The notes under the pieces: generated by a model
Told to the model about the DNA's origin: nothing
The model's database searches: none
Seen by the model: only the letters and a program-made list of their open reading frames with translations
NCBI RefSeq assembly: GCF_900112335.1
Contig: NZ_FOLG01000013.1
Span: forward strand, 62,001 to 126,000
Direction: 5' to 3'
Source: Tropicimonas isoalkanivorans
GTDB taxonomy: Bacteria > Pseudomonadota > Alphaproteobacteria > Rhodobacterales > Rhodobacteraceae
Length of the DNA stretch: 64,000 nt
Shown: piece by piece, positions 1 through 8,997 of the stretch
Numbering within the stretch: the first letter of the stretch is position 1
Layout of the letters: the number at the start of each line of letters is the position of its first letter
Position numbers and translations under genes: made by a program

Positions 1-712
1 ATAGTTCGCGGTAGTGGTACTCTTCCACAGCTCCGAGGCCCAACGAAGCGTAAAGCGCCTTCGCCGGGGCGTTCTCACGCGTCACGAGAACGGCCAGCCA
101 CGTCGCGCCCTGCGTTTGCGCCCAGAGTGCGGCCGCCTGCATGATGTGTCGCGCGGCACCCTTCCGGCGCATGTCCCGCCTGACCTCCAGCGCGTGAACC
201 ATCGCGATATTGCCATGGATTGCGGCGAAGGCGGTGCCGGCCGGGCGGTCTCCACTACGGCCCAACAGCGCGATACGCGGCCCAACGACCCGGTCCATCA
301 CCGCAAGCCGGGCAGGCCCGATCCCTCCCTGCTCCCATATCTCCACCTGGATCTGCACGGGAGGCCAGGCGACATGGTAGGCGGTGACCGGCGGCGGTGC
401 CTCGGCCAGCACCGCAACGGGGCACGCCAGAGCGATGACGGGATCTTTCACGCGGTAGCCCGCGGCCGCCAGCCGAGCATCGAGCGCGTCCTCTCCATAG
501 CGGACCATAACCAACGGACGCTGGCCGAATGCAGTGTGCGCCCGCTCCATCTCCGCAATATCCGCCGATCCCACCTTGGCCGTGGCCGCAGACACCCGGC
601 TCCCGCCGCCTTTCCCCTCTCGCACACACCAGCCCGGCACTTCGGCGATGCTCGCCGCGGGCCAGGTCGCGTCCAGCGCGGAAAAAAGGGCAGACGAAGC
701 GGGAGGCGTCAC
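1..712 (-). CDS. GNAT-family N-acetyltransferase (3' end cut by window edge)
   Basis: Read from a GTG at 712 leftwards, 237 codons are open to the window edge with no stop, so the C-terminus is missing. The last part has the GNAT core: a strand ending MVHALEVRRD, then the acetyl-CoA loop RRKGAARHIMQAA, and the late motif TRENAPAKALYASLG, all typical of the family. An N-terminal half of weaker similarity precedes it, so this may be a two-lobed GNAT. The GTG overlaps the stop of the upstream gene as GTGA (709-712), which implies translational coupling to the MoCF protein. No ATG lies near, so the coupled GTG is the best start. Substrate unknown. Confidence 0.8.
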   Translation of the reverse strand, partial: MTPPASSALFSALDATWPAASIAEVPGWCVREGKGGGSRVSAATAKVGSADIAEMERAHTAFGQRPLVMVRYGEDALDARLAAAGYRVKDPVIALACPVAVLAEAPPPVTAYHVAWPPVQIQVEIWEQGGIGPARLAVMDRVVGPRIALLGRSGDRPAGTAFAAIHGNIAMVHALEVRRDMRRKGAARHIMQAAALWAQTQGATWLAVLVTRENAPAKALYASLGLGAVEEYHYREL

Positions 713-1440
713 GCAGTCGCCTCGGGGAACATCGCGGCGAGGCGGGTCATCGCGGCATCGACCCGAGATGCATCCGTACCGCGAATGACGATGTTGGTGC
801 CGTAGGCCCCATCCCGCACGAAAGGGTAGGAGCCGACTGACAGATCGGCGAACTCTTCGGCCAGCGTCCGCAACGGCGCCGCCACCTCCCCCTCCGGGCG
901 GCGAATCGTGAGCGACTGGGACAGCAAAGGCGTCCCCCCAGCAAGGGTCGGCAGCACGCCGGCCACCATCGCCTCGAAGATCGTCGGCACACCCGCCATG
1001 ACGTGAACGTTGTTCAGGGTGAAACCGGGGGCGGCGCTGATCGGGTTGTCGATGAGCGTCGCGCCTTCGGGGATGCGGGCCATGCGCAGGCGTGCCTCGT
1101 TCAGCTCGTTGCCGCGGGCGCTCGCGTGGGCGGCTAGCAAGGCGCGGGCATCCTCCCGGACATCGAGCGGCACGCCGAACGCCTCGGCAATGCAGTCGGC
1201 GGTGATGTCGTCATGCGTCGGCCCGATCCCGCCCGACGTGAAAACCCAATCGCAGGCCTCCGACAGCGCCCGGACGGCGTCGATGATCGCCTTCCGATCG
1301 TCGGGGACCACACGCACCTCCGTCAGGCGGATTCCGCGCTTGGTCAACTCGCCCGCCAGGTGGTGCATGTTGGAATCGCGGGTGCGCCCGGAAAGGATCT
1401 CGTCACCGATCACCAGCATGGCCGCCGTTGGATTGCTCAT
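709..1440 (-). CDS. CinA-like molybdopterin-binding (MoCF) domain protein
   Basis: The 243-residue product has the MoCF/CinA N-terminal signature: VGDEILSGRTRDSN near residue 10 and TSGGIGPTHDDIT near residue 70. It ends after the MoCF domain and lacks the C-terminal NMN-deamidase (PncC) domain of full CinA, so it belongs to the stand-alone 'competence/damage-inducible protein A' group, whose reaction is not settled. Start is the ATG at 1440; the open frame continues upstream but only through the reverse strand of sfsA and map. It is divergent from sfsA with 48 nt between them and is translationally coupled to the acetyltransferase downstream. Confidence 0.88.
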   Translation of the reverse strand: MSNPTAAMLVIGDEILSGRTRDSNMHHLAGELTKRGIRLTEVRVVPDDRKAIIDAVRALSEACDWVFTSGGIGPTHDDITADCIAEAFGVPLDVREDARALLAAHASARGNELNEARLRMARIPEGATLIDNPISAAPGFTLNNVHVMAGVPTIFEAMVAGVLPTLAGGTPLLSQSLTIRRPEGEVAAPLRTLAEEFADLSVGSYPFVRDGAYGTNIVIRGTDASRVDAAMTRLAAMFPEATA

Positions 1441-1488
1441 CGTCTCACTCCTGTTGTCCGGGCCCAAGGAGCGGTATAGGCCCGGTTC

Positions 1489-2208
1489 ATGCGCTTTCAA
1501 ACCCCACTCGTTCCCGCCCGGCTGATCCGCCGGTACAAACGGTTTCTCGCCGATGCCGTCCTCGAGGAGAGCGGCGAAGAAGTCGTCGTCCACTGTCCCA
1601 ATCCGGGAGCCATGCTTGGGCTGAAGGAGCCGGACATCCGGATCTGGCTGGAGCCGAACACCGACCCACGGAAGAAACTGAACTACGGCTGGAGACTCAC
1701 CGAACTGCCGGACGGGCACTGGGCGGGCATCGACACCTCCGTGCCGAATCGCGTCGTGAAGGAGGCTCTGCTGGCGCGCGCGGTGCCAACGCTGGCGGAG
1801 TACACGACCGTTCGGCCTGAGGTGCGGTACGGAAGAGCGAGCCGGGTGGATTTCTTGCTGAGCGGTGCGGGCCTGCCGGACGCTTGGGTGGAGGTGAAGA
1901 ACGTGCACCTGCGGCGCGCGGACGACTGGGCGGAATTTCCCGACTGCGTGACCACACGCGGCGCGCGCCACCTGGAGGACCTGTCGGAGATGGCAGCACA
2001 GGGGGCGCGTGCGGTGATGCTCTATCTGGTGCAGCGGACGGACTGCGCGCGGCTGCGCATGGCGAGCGACCTGGACCCCGGCTATGCTGCCGCCTTCGAC
2101 GCTGCGCGGGCAGCGGGTGTGGAGATGATCTGCCACGGCACCTCCATCGGCCCGGGCGGGGTTTCGATCGGCCCGCCCCTGCCTGTGGATCCCTCGCCAC
2201 AAGCCTGA
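1489..2208 (+). CDS. sfsA: DNA/RNA nuclease SfsA homologue
   Basis: 239 residues, the usual SfsA length (about 235). It opens with the family pattern of an RRYKRFLADA segment followed by HCPNPGAMLGL, and has the nuclease-like core RVDFLL...WVEVKNVHL (D and E-x-K of the PD-(D/E)xK type) near residues 120-145, then ARHLEDL and AVMLYLVQRTDC. Known members bind nucleic acid and have been linked to sugar fermentation and to nuclease activity; the physiological role is unclear. The frame starts at the ATG at 1489; an AAGGAG lies rather far upstream. map follows after 74 nt and may be cotranscribed. Confidence 0.93.
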   Translation: MRFQTPLVPARLIRRYKRFLADAVLEESGEEVVVHCPNPGAMLGLKEPDIRIWLEPNTDPRKKLNYGWRLTELPDGHWAGIDTSVPNRVVKEALLARAVPTLAEYTTVRPEVRYGRASRVDFLLSGAGLPDAWVEVKNVHLRRADDWAEFPDCVTTRGARHLEDLSEMAAQGARAVMLYLVQRTDCARLRMASDLDPGYAAAFDAARAAGVEMICHGTSIGPGGVSIGPPLPVDPSPQA

Positions 2209-2282
2209 GGGGCGTTCTGGCAATTCCTGCACGAGGGGCTTATGTTCCCGTCCAGATCGCGAACCAAGTCGAAGAGAACCTC

Positions 2283-3089
2283 GTGGACGACACCCGAACA
2301 CGCTTAACGAAGGACGGCATCCGCCTGTACGAAGCGGCGGATTTCGCCGGCATGCACGCAGCCGGCCGCCTCGCTGCGGATATTCTCGACCGGGCAGCGC
2401 CGCTCGTCTATCCAGGCCAGACCACCGCCGAGATCGACCAGGCCGTTCAGTCCATGGTGGAGGAGGCCGGAGCGACGTCGGCAACCATCGGCTACAAGGG
2501 GTATCAGCACGCAACCTGCATCAGCGTAAACCACGTCGTCTGCCACGGCATTCCGGGCAGCAAGAAACTTCATGACGGTGACATCCTGAACATCGACGTC
2601 ACGGTCATCGTCGATGGCTGGTACGGGGACACCAGTCGCATGTACGTGGCCGGCAAACCTTCCCGCAAGGCCGAGCGGTTGATGGAGGTGACCCACGACT
2701 CTCTCATGAAGGGCATCGAAATGGTGCGCCCGGGAAACACGTTCGGCGACATCGGCCACGCCATCCAGACCTTCGTCGAGGCGCACCGGATGAGCGTGGT
2801 GCGCGATTTCTGTGGCCATGGCCTCGGCCGGGTGTTCCACGCCCCGCCCAACGTGCTGCACTATGGCCGCCCTGGCACGGGTCCGATCCTGGAGGAAGGC
2901 ATGTTCTTCACCATCGAGCCGATGGTGAACCTCGGCCGGCCTGAGACGAAAGTGCTCGCGGACGACTGGACGGCCGTAACCCGCGACAAGTCGCTCTCCG
3001 CGCAGTTCGAGCATTCCATCGGGGTGACGGCGAACGGGTGCGAGATCTTTACCCTTTCCCCCGCGGGCAAGTTCCACCCGACCTACTGA
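2283..3089 (+). CDS. map: type I methionine aminopeptidase
   Basis: 268 residues. Removes the initiator methionine from nascent proteins in the cytosol. The five metal ligands of the pita-bread fold are visible: two Asp in NIDVTVIVDGWYGDTS, His in GHGLGRVFH, Glu in FTIEPM and Glu in QFEHS. The open frame continues far upstream through sfsA, but family alignment places the start at the GTG at 2283 (product beginning VDDTRTRLTKDGIRLYE), with GAAGAG eight nucleotides upstream; no ATG is in frame there. The stop overlaps by 7 nt the stop of the convergent LuxR-type gene. Confidence 0.93.
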   Translation: MDDTRTRLTKDGIRLYEAADFAGMHAAGRLAADILDRAAPLVYPGQTTAEIDQAVQSMVEEAGATSATIGYKGYQHATCISVNHVVCHGIPGSKKLHDGDILNIDVTVIVDGWYGDTSRMYVAGKPSRKAERLMEVTHDSLMKGIEMVRPGNTFGDIGHAIQTFVEAHRMSVVRDFCGHGLGRVFHAPPNVLHYGRPGTGPILEEGMFFTIEPMVNLGRPETKVLADDWTAVTRDKSLSAQFEHSIGVTANGCEIFTLSPAGKFHPTY

Positions 3090-3619
3090 GCCGTACCGAC
3101 GACCGGTTCCGCCAGCAGATCCTCCACGAATTGGGAGACGAACTGCGCCCGGTTCTGGCTACCGGACTTCGCATAGATGCGCGCCAGTTGAGCCCGCACC
3201 GTGCCTTCAGCCGAGCCTCGAAGCGCGGCGATCTCCGAGGTCTGGAGGCCCTTCAGGACAAAGAGCGCCACCTCGGATTCCGCGGCCGTCAGTCCCCAAT
3301 CCGTAAACCGGCCCTCCACGACCTCCGAAAATGCGCCGGAGGCGATGGACAGCGCACGCTCCGCCTCGCGATTTCGTCGCAGCGTGCGGCGAATTTCATG
3401 GACGCCAAACCCGGTGCCCAGAAGCAGAGCGAGAGCAACCACGGCCTCGTAGTTGGTATGCGCATTCACCCCGATCCGGCGAAAATCCGTCAGAACGTCC
3501 GCAACGAAGAACACGCAGGCCAGAACCTGCACGGTTACGACGCAGGTGAGGACCACGACCCGCCGGCGTTCGGCCGGCGTCCGCTCCCCGTGGCGCGCCA
3601 AGGGGTGAGGCACCTTCAT
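3083..3619 (-). CDS. membrane-anchored LuxR-family transcriptional regulator
   Basis: 178 residues. Two hydrophobic segments (about 20-42 and 60-78) form a hairpin anchor, followed by a charged linker and a C-terminal LuxR/GerE helix-turn-helix (WGLTAAESEVALFVLKGLQTSEIAALRG..., roughly 108-165) with the typical LT-x-x-E and EIA elements. There is no receiver or autoinducer domain, so it is a one-component, membrane-tethered regulator. It lies 97 nt downstream of the secreted PepSY protein in the same orientation, which suggests cotranscription and possibly a signal/sensor pair (inference). ATG at 3619. Confidence 0.85.
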   Translation of the reverse strand: MKVPHPLARHGERTPAERRRVVVLTCVVTVQVLACVFFVADVLTDFRRIGVNAHTNYEAVVALALLLGTGFGVHEIRRTLRRNREAERALSIASGAFSEVVEGRFTDWGLTAAESEVALFVLKGLQTSEIAALRGSAEGTVRAQLARIYAKSGSQNRAQFVSQFVEDLLAEPVVGTAQ

Positions 3620-3716
3620 CTCGCCCGGCTCCCGCTCTTTCGGATCGTTCCGAAAATGAGCCTGCGGCGCGCGTGTGGCAACCCCCGCTCGGTCGCGGGA
3701 AGCCGGGCGCTGTGCG

Positions 3717-4208
3717 TCAGTCTTCCACGTCGGCGTTCAGAATTCGGCCGGAAGCGGCGTCGATATGGAGTTCCCACACCCGGCCATCTCGCCGGGCGTA
3801 GGCTTCTATCGTGCCGCCCTCCCGTTCGGACCGCAGCAGGTCGTAGCCTTCCCGCGCGAGCATGTCCTTAAGGCTGACCTCCTGTGAGTCTGGCGCAACC
3901 GCCGGCGGATGCGTCCTCACCGGTCGAGGTGCGACCGAGGAAGCGGTTGTCCGCAATGGCAGGACCTTGTGCGAGAGGACCTTTCCGCTGTTCATCGCGA
4001 TCCGGAACTCGTGGCGCTCACCGTCGCGGAGGGCAGTCACGCGAAGCACGGACTGCCGCTTGAGAATGTCCGACAGGCTGTATCCCTCAGCTTCCAGGGC
4101 GGCGCTGACATCGGCGAGGGAATGACCAACCAACGTGCCGGGCTCCGGCGCCTGGGCCAGAGCGGAGGTCCCGCCGAGGGCGAGGGCGAACGCGAGGGTG
4201 CGAAACAT
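3717..4208 (-). CDS. secreted protein with two PepSY-like repeats
   Basis: 163 residues. A signal peptide (FRTLAFALALGGTSALAQA) is followed by two similar units, about 25-80 and 110-160, each reading 'L..ML...GY.L....R.G...E...DG...EL.I...SG.IL', the pattern of PepSY-type domains, which are found in periplasmic inhibitors and sensors. The start is the ATG at 4208 with GGAAGG upstream; a longer frame to 4433 would destroy the signal peptide. The gene precedes the membrane LuxR gene on the same strand. Function is unknown; a periplasmic modulator of the neighbour is an inference. Confidence 0.82.
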   Translation of the reverse strand: MFRTLAFALALGGTSALAQAPEPGTLVGHSLADVSAALEAEGYSLSDILKRQSVLRVTALRDGERHEFRIAMNSGKVLSHKVLPLRTTASSVAPRPVRTHPPAVAPDSQEVSLKDMLAREGYDLLRSEREGGTIEAYARRDGRVWELHIDAASGRILNADVED

Positions 4209-4329
4209 CAGGGCTTCCTTCCATGCCAAAACTGGCCCGGGCGACCTGCCCGCGCTCTCTGGCAGATGGACCTTCAGCGCCGCCGGGGCCATCCGACAGG
4301 AGTTTAAAGCGCCCCGCATAAGCGCGTGC

Positions 4330-4914
4330 TTACGCCGGCCCGGTGGCGCCATCCGGCTCTGGCGCCCGCAGGATGGTGACGTGGGTGTCCCCATACGCGC
4401 GCCGGTCCAGCATCGAGAAACCGGGCGGCGCATCCTGTGGCGCGTTTTCCTCCCAGACGACGAGCGCCCCCGGCGTCAGCCAGCCACCCGACGCCGCAGC
4501 GGCGAGCGCCCGCGCGCCCAGCCCCTTGCCGTAGGGGGGATCTAGGAAAACCAGGTCGAAGGCTGCGCCGCGCACCGCTCCCAGACGGGTCGCGTCGCGG
4601 CGGAACACCTTCGTGACCCCCTGGGCGTGCATTCGTTCGATATTGTCCCTCAGCAACGCCCGCGCCTTGCCACCATCGTCGACAAACGTCACCTGCGTCG
4701 CGCCGCGAGACAGGGCTTCCAGCCCGAGTGCACCGGTGCCCGCAAACAAGTCCAGCACGCGTGCACCTAAAACCGGATCGTCGTGTGCGTGGGCCAGCAA
4801 GTTGAACAGGCTCTCGCGCACGCGGTCCGACGTAGGGCGCAAATGGGCGGCGGGGTCTCCCTTGCCAATTGCCGCCAGAGCCAGCCCGCGATTTTTCCCG
4901 CCGACGATCCGCAT
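4330..4914 (-). CDS. rsmD: 16S rRNA (guanine(966)-N2)-methyltransferase RsmD
   Basis: 194 residues, the family length. Methylates G966 of 16S rRNA in the small subunit. Visible motifs: N-terminal MRIVGGKNRG, TSDRVRESLFNLL, the SAM site VLDLFAGTGALGLEALSRGA (about 52-70) and the catalytic motif LDPPYGKG. The ATG at 4914 shares its A with the TGA stop of the upstream flavoprotein gene (TGATG), so translation is coupled. Confidence 0.95.
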   Translation of the reverse strand: MRIVGGKNRGLALAAIGKGDPAAHLRPTSDRVRESLFNLLAHAHDDPVLGARVLDLFAGTGALGLEALSRGATQVTFVDDGGKARALLRDNIERMHAQGVTKVFRRDATRLGAVRGAAFDLVFLDPPYGKGLGARALAAAASGGWLTPGALVVWEENAPQDAPPGFSMLDRRAYGDTHVTILRAPEPDGATGPA

Positions 4915-6122
4915 CAGGCCAGAAGCGCTTTCAGATCGGTATTCGGATCGGCCACGGCGGCCGGGTCCGCCGTCTGCCCGGCGTCGATCAGGCGCTTGCC
5001 GACCATGTACGCCCGCGGGTCGTTCATGGAATCGACTGCCAGCAGGGCGCCCTCGGCATAGTACCAGTGCGAGACGGAACTCTCCCGTCCCCCCGGCCGA
5101 ACGACCACAGTGTCGTAGCCGGTATTCAGCCCCGCGATCTGCAGCTTTACGTCGTACTGGTCGGACCAGAACCACACCTTCGGGTCATAGAGCACGTCCG
5201 CGCCGAGCATGTTGCCCGCGACCAGTTCCGCCTGGTCGATAGCGTTCTGCACACTTTCGAGCCGGATGCGTCTCCCGCGCCAGGGAAAGGAGGCGCAGTC
5301 GCCCGCCGCCCAGATCTGCGGGTCGGAGGTGCGCCCCTGTGCATCGACCGCGATCCCATTGTCGAGCCTCAGCCCGGCGGCCTCCGCAAGATCCGTCGCA
5401 GGCGCGATTCCGATGCCGACGATCACCACGTCCACCGGCAGGTCCGTCCCGTCGGTCAAGCGCGCGCCGCTGACCCGGCCGGTTCCGGTGAGCCGCTCCA
5501 GCCCGACGCCCTCGCGCAGGTCCACCCCATGGGCGCGATGGAGATTTCGGAAGTAATCGGACGTCTCCGGCGCGGCCACCCGGTTCAGGATGCGGCCCGC
5601 CATTTCAACCAGCGTCACCTGCACTCCCAGCTTGCACGCCACCGCCGCAGCCTCCAGGCCGATGTACCCGCCGCCCACCACGAGCGCCCGGGCCCCGGGC
5701 TTAAGGTCCGGCTCCATCCGGTCGACGTCCCGCAGGGTTCGCACCACGTGCACGCCCGCGAGGTCGCCGCCCACAGCCGCCGGCAGGGGACGCGGCACCG
5801 AGCCGGTGGTCAGCGCGAGTTGGTCGTAGTGCAGCGCTTGTCCGCCAGTCCAAACCACGCGCTCGGTCGGGTCAATGGCGTCCACCCGGCAGTCCGTTTT
5901 CAGGGTGATCCCGTTCTCGGCGTAGAAGCTCTCAGGCCGAAGGAAAAGCCGTTCGAGGTCCATCTCCTTCAACAGATATTTCTTGGACAGGGGAGGCCGC
6001 TGGTAGGGGGGAACAGGCTCCTCGCCGATTAGCGTCAACGGTCCGGCGAAGCCCTCGGCACGCAGCTTTGCCACAAGTGCCGCCCCGGCCTGACCCGCGC
6101 CAACCACGACAATGCCTGACAT
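4914..6122 (-). CDS. FAD-dependent ferredoxin reductase-type oxidoreductase
   Basis: 402 residues. N-terminal FAD-binding GxGxxG (VVVGAGQAGAALVAKLR), the PPYQRPPLSKKYL motif typical of rhodocoxin/putidaredoxin/terpredoxin reductases, a second Rossmann site VVGGGYIGLEAAA for NAD(P)H, and WAAGDCA for the flavin; a reductase C-terminal domain follows. Family members pass electrons from NADH to a [2Fe-2S] ferredoxin serving a P450 or dioxygenase. No ferredoxin or oxygenase gene lies nearby, so the partner is unknown. Start is the ATG at 6122, where the beta strand MSGIVVVGAG begins. Coupled to rsmD by TGATG. Confidence 0.9.
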   Translation of the reverse strand: MSGIVVVGAGQAGAALVAKLRAEGFAGPLTLIGEEPVPPYQRPPLSKKYLLKEMDLERLFLRPESFYAENGITLKTDCRVDAIDPTERVVWTGGQALHYDQLALTTGSVPRPLPAAVGGDLAGVHVVRTLRDVDRMEPDLKPGARALVVGGGYIGLEAAAVACKLGVQVTLVEMAGRILNRVAAPETSDYFRNLHRAHGVDLREGVGLERLTGTGRVSGARLTDGTDLPVDVVIVGIGIAPATDLAEAAGLRLDNGIAVDAQGRTSDPQIWAAGDCASFPWRGRRIRLESVQNAIDQAELVAGNMLGADVLYDPKVWFWSDQYDVKLQIAGLNTGYDTVVVRPGGRESSVSHWYYAEGALLAVDSMNDPRAYMVGKRLIDAGQTADPAAVADPNTDLKALLA

Positions 6123-6198
6123 GACTTCCTCCACCGGCCGGTTCCGCTCCGGCCGATACCTACGCTTGTCGGGTGGCAAATGGCAATCGGTGGGGGCG

Positions 6199-6504
6199 TC
6201 AGCCGTCCCGATCGCGCGGCCCGGCCAGCGCATTCATCCGACGCGCCAGCTTGATATCCCGGTTGGTCAGGCCGCCCGCATCATGCGTCGTCAAGCGCAC
6301 TGACACGGTCTTGTAGACGTTGGACCATTCGGGATGGTGGTTCATCTTCTCGGCGTGCATGGCAACGCGGGTCATCCAGCCGAAAGCCGCGATGAAGTTC
6401 TTGAATTCGAAGGTCTTGCGGATGGCCTTGCCGCCTTCCTCCAACGCCCAGCCAGATGCCTGAAGTGCCGCAAGGGCCTCGCGGTCAATGGTGTCTTCGG
6501 TCAA
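6199..6504 (-). CDS. phhB: 4a-hydroxytetrahydrobiopterin dehydratase
   Basis: 101 residues, normal for pterin-4a-carbinolamine dehydratase. Dehydrates 4a-hydroxytetrahydropterin to regenerate the cofactor of aromatic amino acid hydroxylases. The [11 protein letters not shown] active-site motif and the downstream [19 protein letters not shown] are plain. The start codon is TTG at 6504, not ATG: it overlaps the stop of the COG3146 gene as TTGA (6501-6504) and has GGGGAGG about nine bases upstream. No phenylalanine hydroxylase gene is in the window. Confidence 0.93.
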   Translation of the reverse strand: MTEDTIDREALAALQASGWALEEGGKAIRKTFEFKNFIAAFGWMTRVAMHAEKMNHHPEWSNVYKTVSVRLTTHDAGGLTNRDIKLARRMNALAGPRDRDG

Positions 6505-7691
6505 TCGTGATCCTCCCCGGATTTCCGGAACGGGCCGTACGTGGTGAGGAATTCCATCTCCTCGTCCACAACCCGCGCCTCTGCCTCAAGAAACTCGCGC
6601 ACCGCACGGGCAAAGCCCGGATCGGCGATCCAGTGCAGCGAATGGGTCGTCACAGGGAGGTAGCCGCGCGCCAGCTTGTGCTCGCCCTGCGCCCCCGCCT
6701 CCACCGTTTCCAGGCCGTGCGCAATCGCGTAGTCAATGGCCTGATAGTAGCATAATTCGAAATGCAGACAGGGGTGGCGGTCCAGCGCGCCCCAGTAGCG
6801 GCCATAAAGCGCCCGCCGCCCGATGAAGTTCATGGCGCCGGCCACGTTGCCCCCCTCCCGCTCGGCCAGCACCAGCAGGATGTCGTCGCGCAGCGTCTCG
6901 TGGGCAATGTCGAAGAAGGCCCGCGTCAGGTACGGCCGGCCCCACTTTCGGCTGCCGGTGTCCTGGTAGAACGCCCAGACGTCATCCCAATGGTGCGGCT
7001 CGATTTCGTCCCCGGTTAGCGACCTGATGTCTCCTCCGAACGCCTGTGCGGTCGCACGCTCTTTGCGGATGTTCTTGCGTTTGCGGGAGGAGAGCGCCGC
7101 GAGAAAGCCGTCGAAAGTCTCGTACCCGGCGTTTTCCCAGTGAAACTGCTGACCGATGCGGTGCATCAGTCCCATCTTCTCGCCGTCTGCGGCCTCGCTC
7201 GGCGTGCAGAAGGTGGCATGCAGCGAGGAGACTTCGTTGTTCGCGGCCAGTTGCACCGCCCCCCGCACCAGCGCACCCATACCGATCTGCTCGAACCCCG
7301 GCCGGATCAGGAACCGGCGGCCGGTGGCAGGCGTGAAGGGGACGGCGATCTGGAACTTGGGGTAATAAGCGCCGCCGGCATTCTCGTAGGCATGGGCCCA
7401 GGAGTGGTCGAAGACGTACTCGCCCTGGCTGTGGTGCTTGGCGTAGAGCGGGGCGCAGGCGATGATCTGGCCGCTGAAGCGGGCGACGAGGTAGGACGGC
7501 AACCACCCCGTGCCCCGGCCGACCGACCCACTGTCTTCTAGCGCCTTCAAGAAACGATACGTCGTGAACGGATCGTTCGGGCGAAAGCCGTCGGCGGCTT
7601 CGGGGCAGGCACAGGCGTCCCACTCGGCGGCCGATATCTCGCCGAGGCTCGGAAGAACCTGGATCTCGATGGCGGTTTGCGCCTCTGTCAT
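6501..7691 (-). CDS. COG3146 (DUF482) GNAT-like acyltransferase family protein
   Basis: 396 residues. Matches the conserved 'peptidogalycan biosynthesis'/GNAT-like family of Proteobacteria: [20 protein letters not shown] near residue 40, [20 protein letters not shown] near 95, [12 protein letters not shown] near 205, and [34 protein letters not shown] near 330. The fold is related to FemAB/GNAT transferases. The substrate is not known. ATG at 7691; stop overlaps the TTG start of phhB. Confidence 0.88.
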   Translation of the reverse strand: MTEAQTAIEIQVLPSLGEISAAEWDACACPEAADGFRPNDPFTTYRFLKALEDSGSVGRGTGWLPSYLVARFSGQIIACAPLYAKHHSQGEYVFDHSWAHAYENAGGAYYPKFQIAVPFTPATGRRFLIRPGFEQIGMGALVRGAVQLAANNEVSSLHATFCTPSEAADGEKMGLMHRIGQQFHWENAGYETFDGFLAALSSRKRKNIRKERATAQAFGGDIRSLTGDEIEPHHWDDVWAFYQDTGSRKWGRPYLTRAFFDIAHETLRDDILLVLAEREGGNVAGAMNFIGRRALYGRYWGALDRHPCLHFELCYYQAIDYAIAHGLETVEAGAQGEHKLARGYLPVTTHSLHWIADPGFARAVREFLEAEARVVDEEMEFLTTYGPFRKSGEDHD

Positions 7692-7743
7692 GAAAGCCTT
7701 CTGGTTGCTCGCACCCTAACAGTTGGCGCAGGTCGGCCGGGGT

Positions 7744-8499
7744 TCAAGCCGCCAGATACCCCTCGAAGGTCACATTATCGGCGTTCAGCCGCGCCGCCGC
7801 CTCTTCCTCCGGCGACCGTATCGTCCAGCACAGGACCGGCACGCCGCGCGACCGCAGGTTGCGCACGGCCGGCCTGTCCAGGTCTGTGGCGTGATGGCTG
7901 ATGAAGCAGCCACCGGCAGCGTCCAGATCGGCGATATCCGCCAGCCGCTCCCGGCGAGCGCCGGGGACGTCCGGCCAATCCTCGTCAAAGAAACCGCAGG
8001 TCGTCAGGCCGCGCACCGTCTCGGGCGCAATGCGTCCAAGCCCGATCATCGAATGGGGATTGAACGACATGAAGGCCAGGGGCCCAGCATATCCCTTCGA
8101 CACCTCAGCCGCCGCAGCCTCCAACGGTCCGACGTCGGGGCCGAGCGCGCCGTCCTGATCCTTGATTTCCACCAGCAGGGGGACCCGGCCGCCGACCAGG
8201 TCGAGAATCTCGCGAAAGGTTGGGATACCCTCGTCCCCGCCGAGCAGCGGAATTCGCGACAGCTCCGCAGCCGTCCGCCCTCTCACCATCCCCGCCTGCC
8301 CGGTCAGACGCGCCAGATCCTCGTCGTGGAACACCACGGCCTGACCGTCAGACGTCAGTTGCAGGTCGACCTCGATGCCGTAGTTGCCTTCGATGGCGGC
8401 CCGAACGGCAGCCCGGGAATTCTCTGGGCGACCGTCGGTTAAGTCGTGAAGGGCCCTGTGGGCAATCGGGCGATCAAGGAAGGACGCGGGGAGGGACAT
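7744..8499 (-). CDS. glycerophosphodiester phosphodiesterase family protein
   Basis: 251 residues of the GDPD TIM-barrel type: IAHRALHDL...PENSRAAVRAAIEG with the catalytic His and Glu, IEVDLQLTSDGQAVVFHDEDLARLTG with metal ligands and second His, LLVEIKDQ, and the C-terminal VPVLCWTIRSPEE. Hydrolyses glycerophosphodiesters to glycerol 3-phosphate and an alcohol. No signal peptide is seen, so cytosolic. The ATG at 8499 lies 11 nt after the RidA stop, implying an operon with the RidA gene. Confidence 0.92.
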   Translation of the reverse strand: MSLPASFLDRPIAHRALHDLTDGRPENSRAAVRAAIEGNYGIEVDLQLTSDGQAVVFHDEDLARLTGQAGMVRGRTAAELSRIPLLGGDEGIPTFREILDLVGGRVPLLVEIKDQDGALGPDVGPLEAAAAEVSKGYAGPLAFMSFNPHSMIGLGRIAPETVRGLTTCGFFDEDWPDVPGARRERLADIADLDAAGGCFISHHATDLDRPAVRNLRSRGVPVLCWTIRSPEEEAAARLNADNVTFEGYLAA

Positions 8500-8510
8500 G
8501 GCTGCGACCG

Positions 8511-8975
8511 TCAGGCGACGAGGAAAATCGCTTCGATCTCCACCGCCACGCCGAACGGCAGGGACGCCGCCGAGACCGCGGAGCGGGCGTGGCGCCCGGC
8601 ATCGCCAAGGACTTCCACCAGGAAGTCGGATGCCCCGTTGATCACCTTCGGCTGGTCGGTGAAATCGCCGGTGGAGTTGACGAAGCCCGTGAGCTTCACC
8701 ACGCGTTGCAGCCGGTCGATATCCCCGCCGCAGGCCGCCTTGCACTGCGCCAGTAGCGCGATGGCGCAGGACCGTGCCGCCGCCGCACCAGCCTCGACAT
8801 CCATGTCGGCGCCCAGCTTGCCGGTGATGATGCCATCGGGCGCGCTGCTGATCTGGCCGGACACGTGGACCATTCCGCCAACGCGGATGTAAGGCACGTA
8901 GTTCGCAGCCGGCGTCGGCGCGTCGGGAAGGGTCACGCCAAGCTGCGCGAGACGAGATTCGATGGCACCGGGCAT
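8511..8975 (-). CDS. RidA family protein
   Basis: 154 residues of the YjgF/YER057c/UK114 fold, in the longer subgroup that begins IESRLAQLGVTLPDAPTPAANYVPY. GMVHVSGQIS and the C-terminal ARSAVSAASLPFGVAVEIEAIFLVA are diagnostic. RidA itself deaminates reactive enamine/imine intermediates of PLP enzymes; this subgroup lacks a confirmed activity. Followed at 11 nt by the phosphodiesterase gene and preceded at 22 nt by the HlyD gene on the same strand. Confidence 0.9.
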   Translation of the reverse strand: MPGAIESRLAQLGVTLPDAPTPAANYVPYIRVGGMVHVSGQISSAPDGIITGKLGADMDVEAGAAAARSCAIALLAQCKAACGGDIDRLQRVVKLTGFVNSTGDFTDQPKVINGASDFLVEVLGDAGRHARSAVSAASLPFGVAVEIEAIFLVA

Positions 8976-8997
8976 AGGTCGGCTCCTCTGGGCGGCG

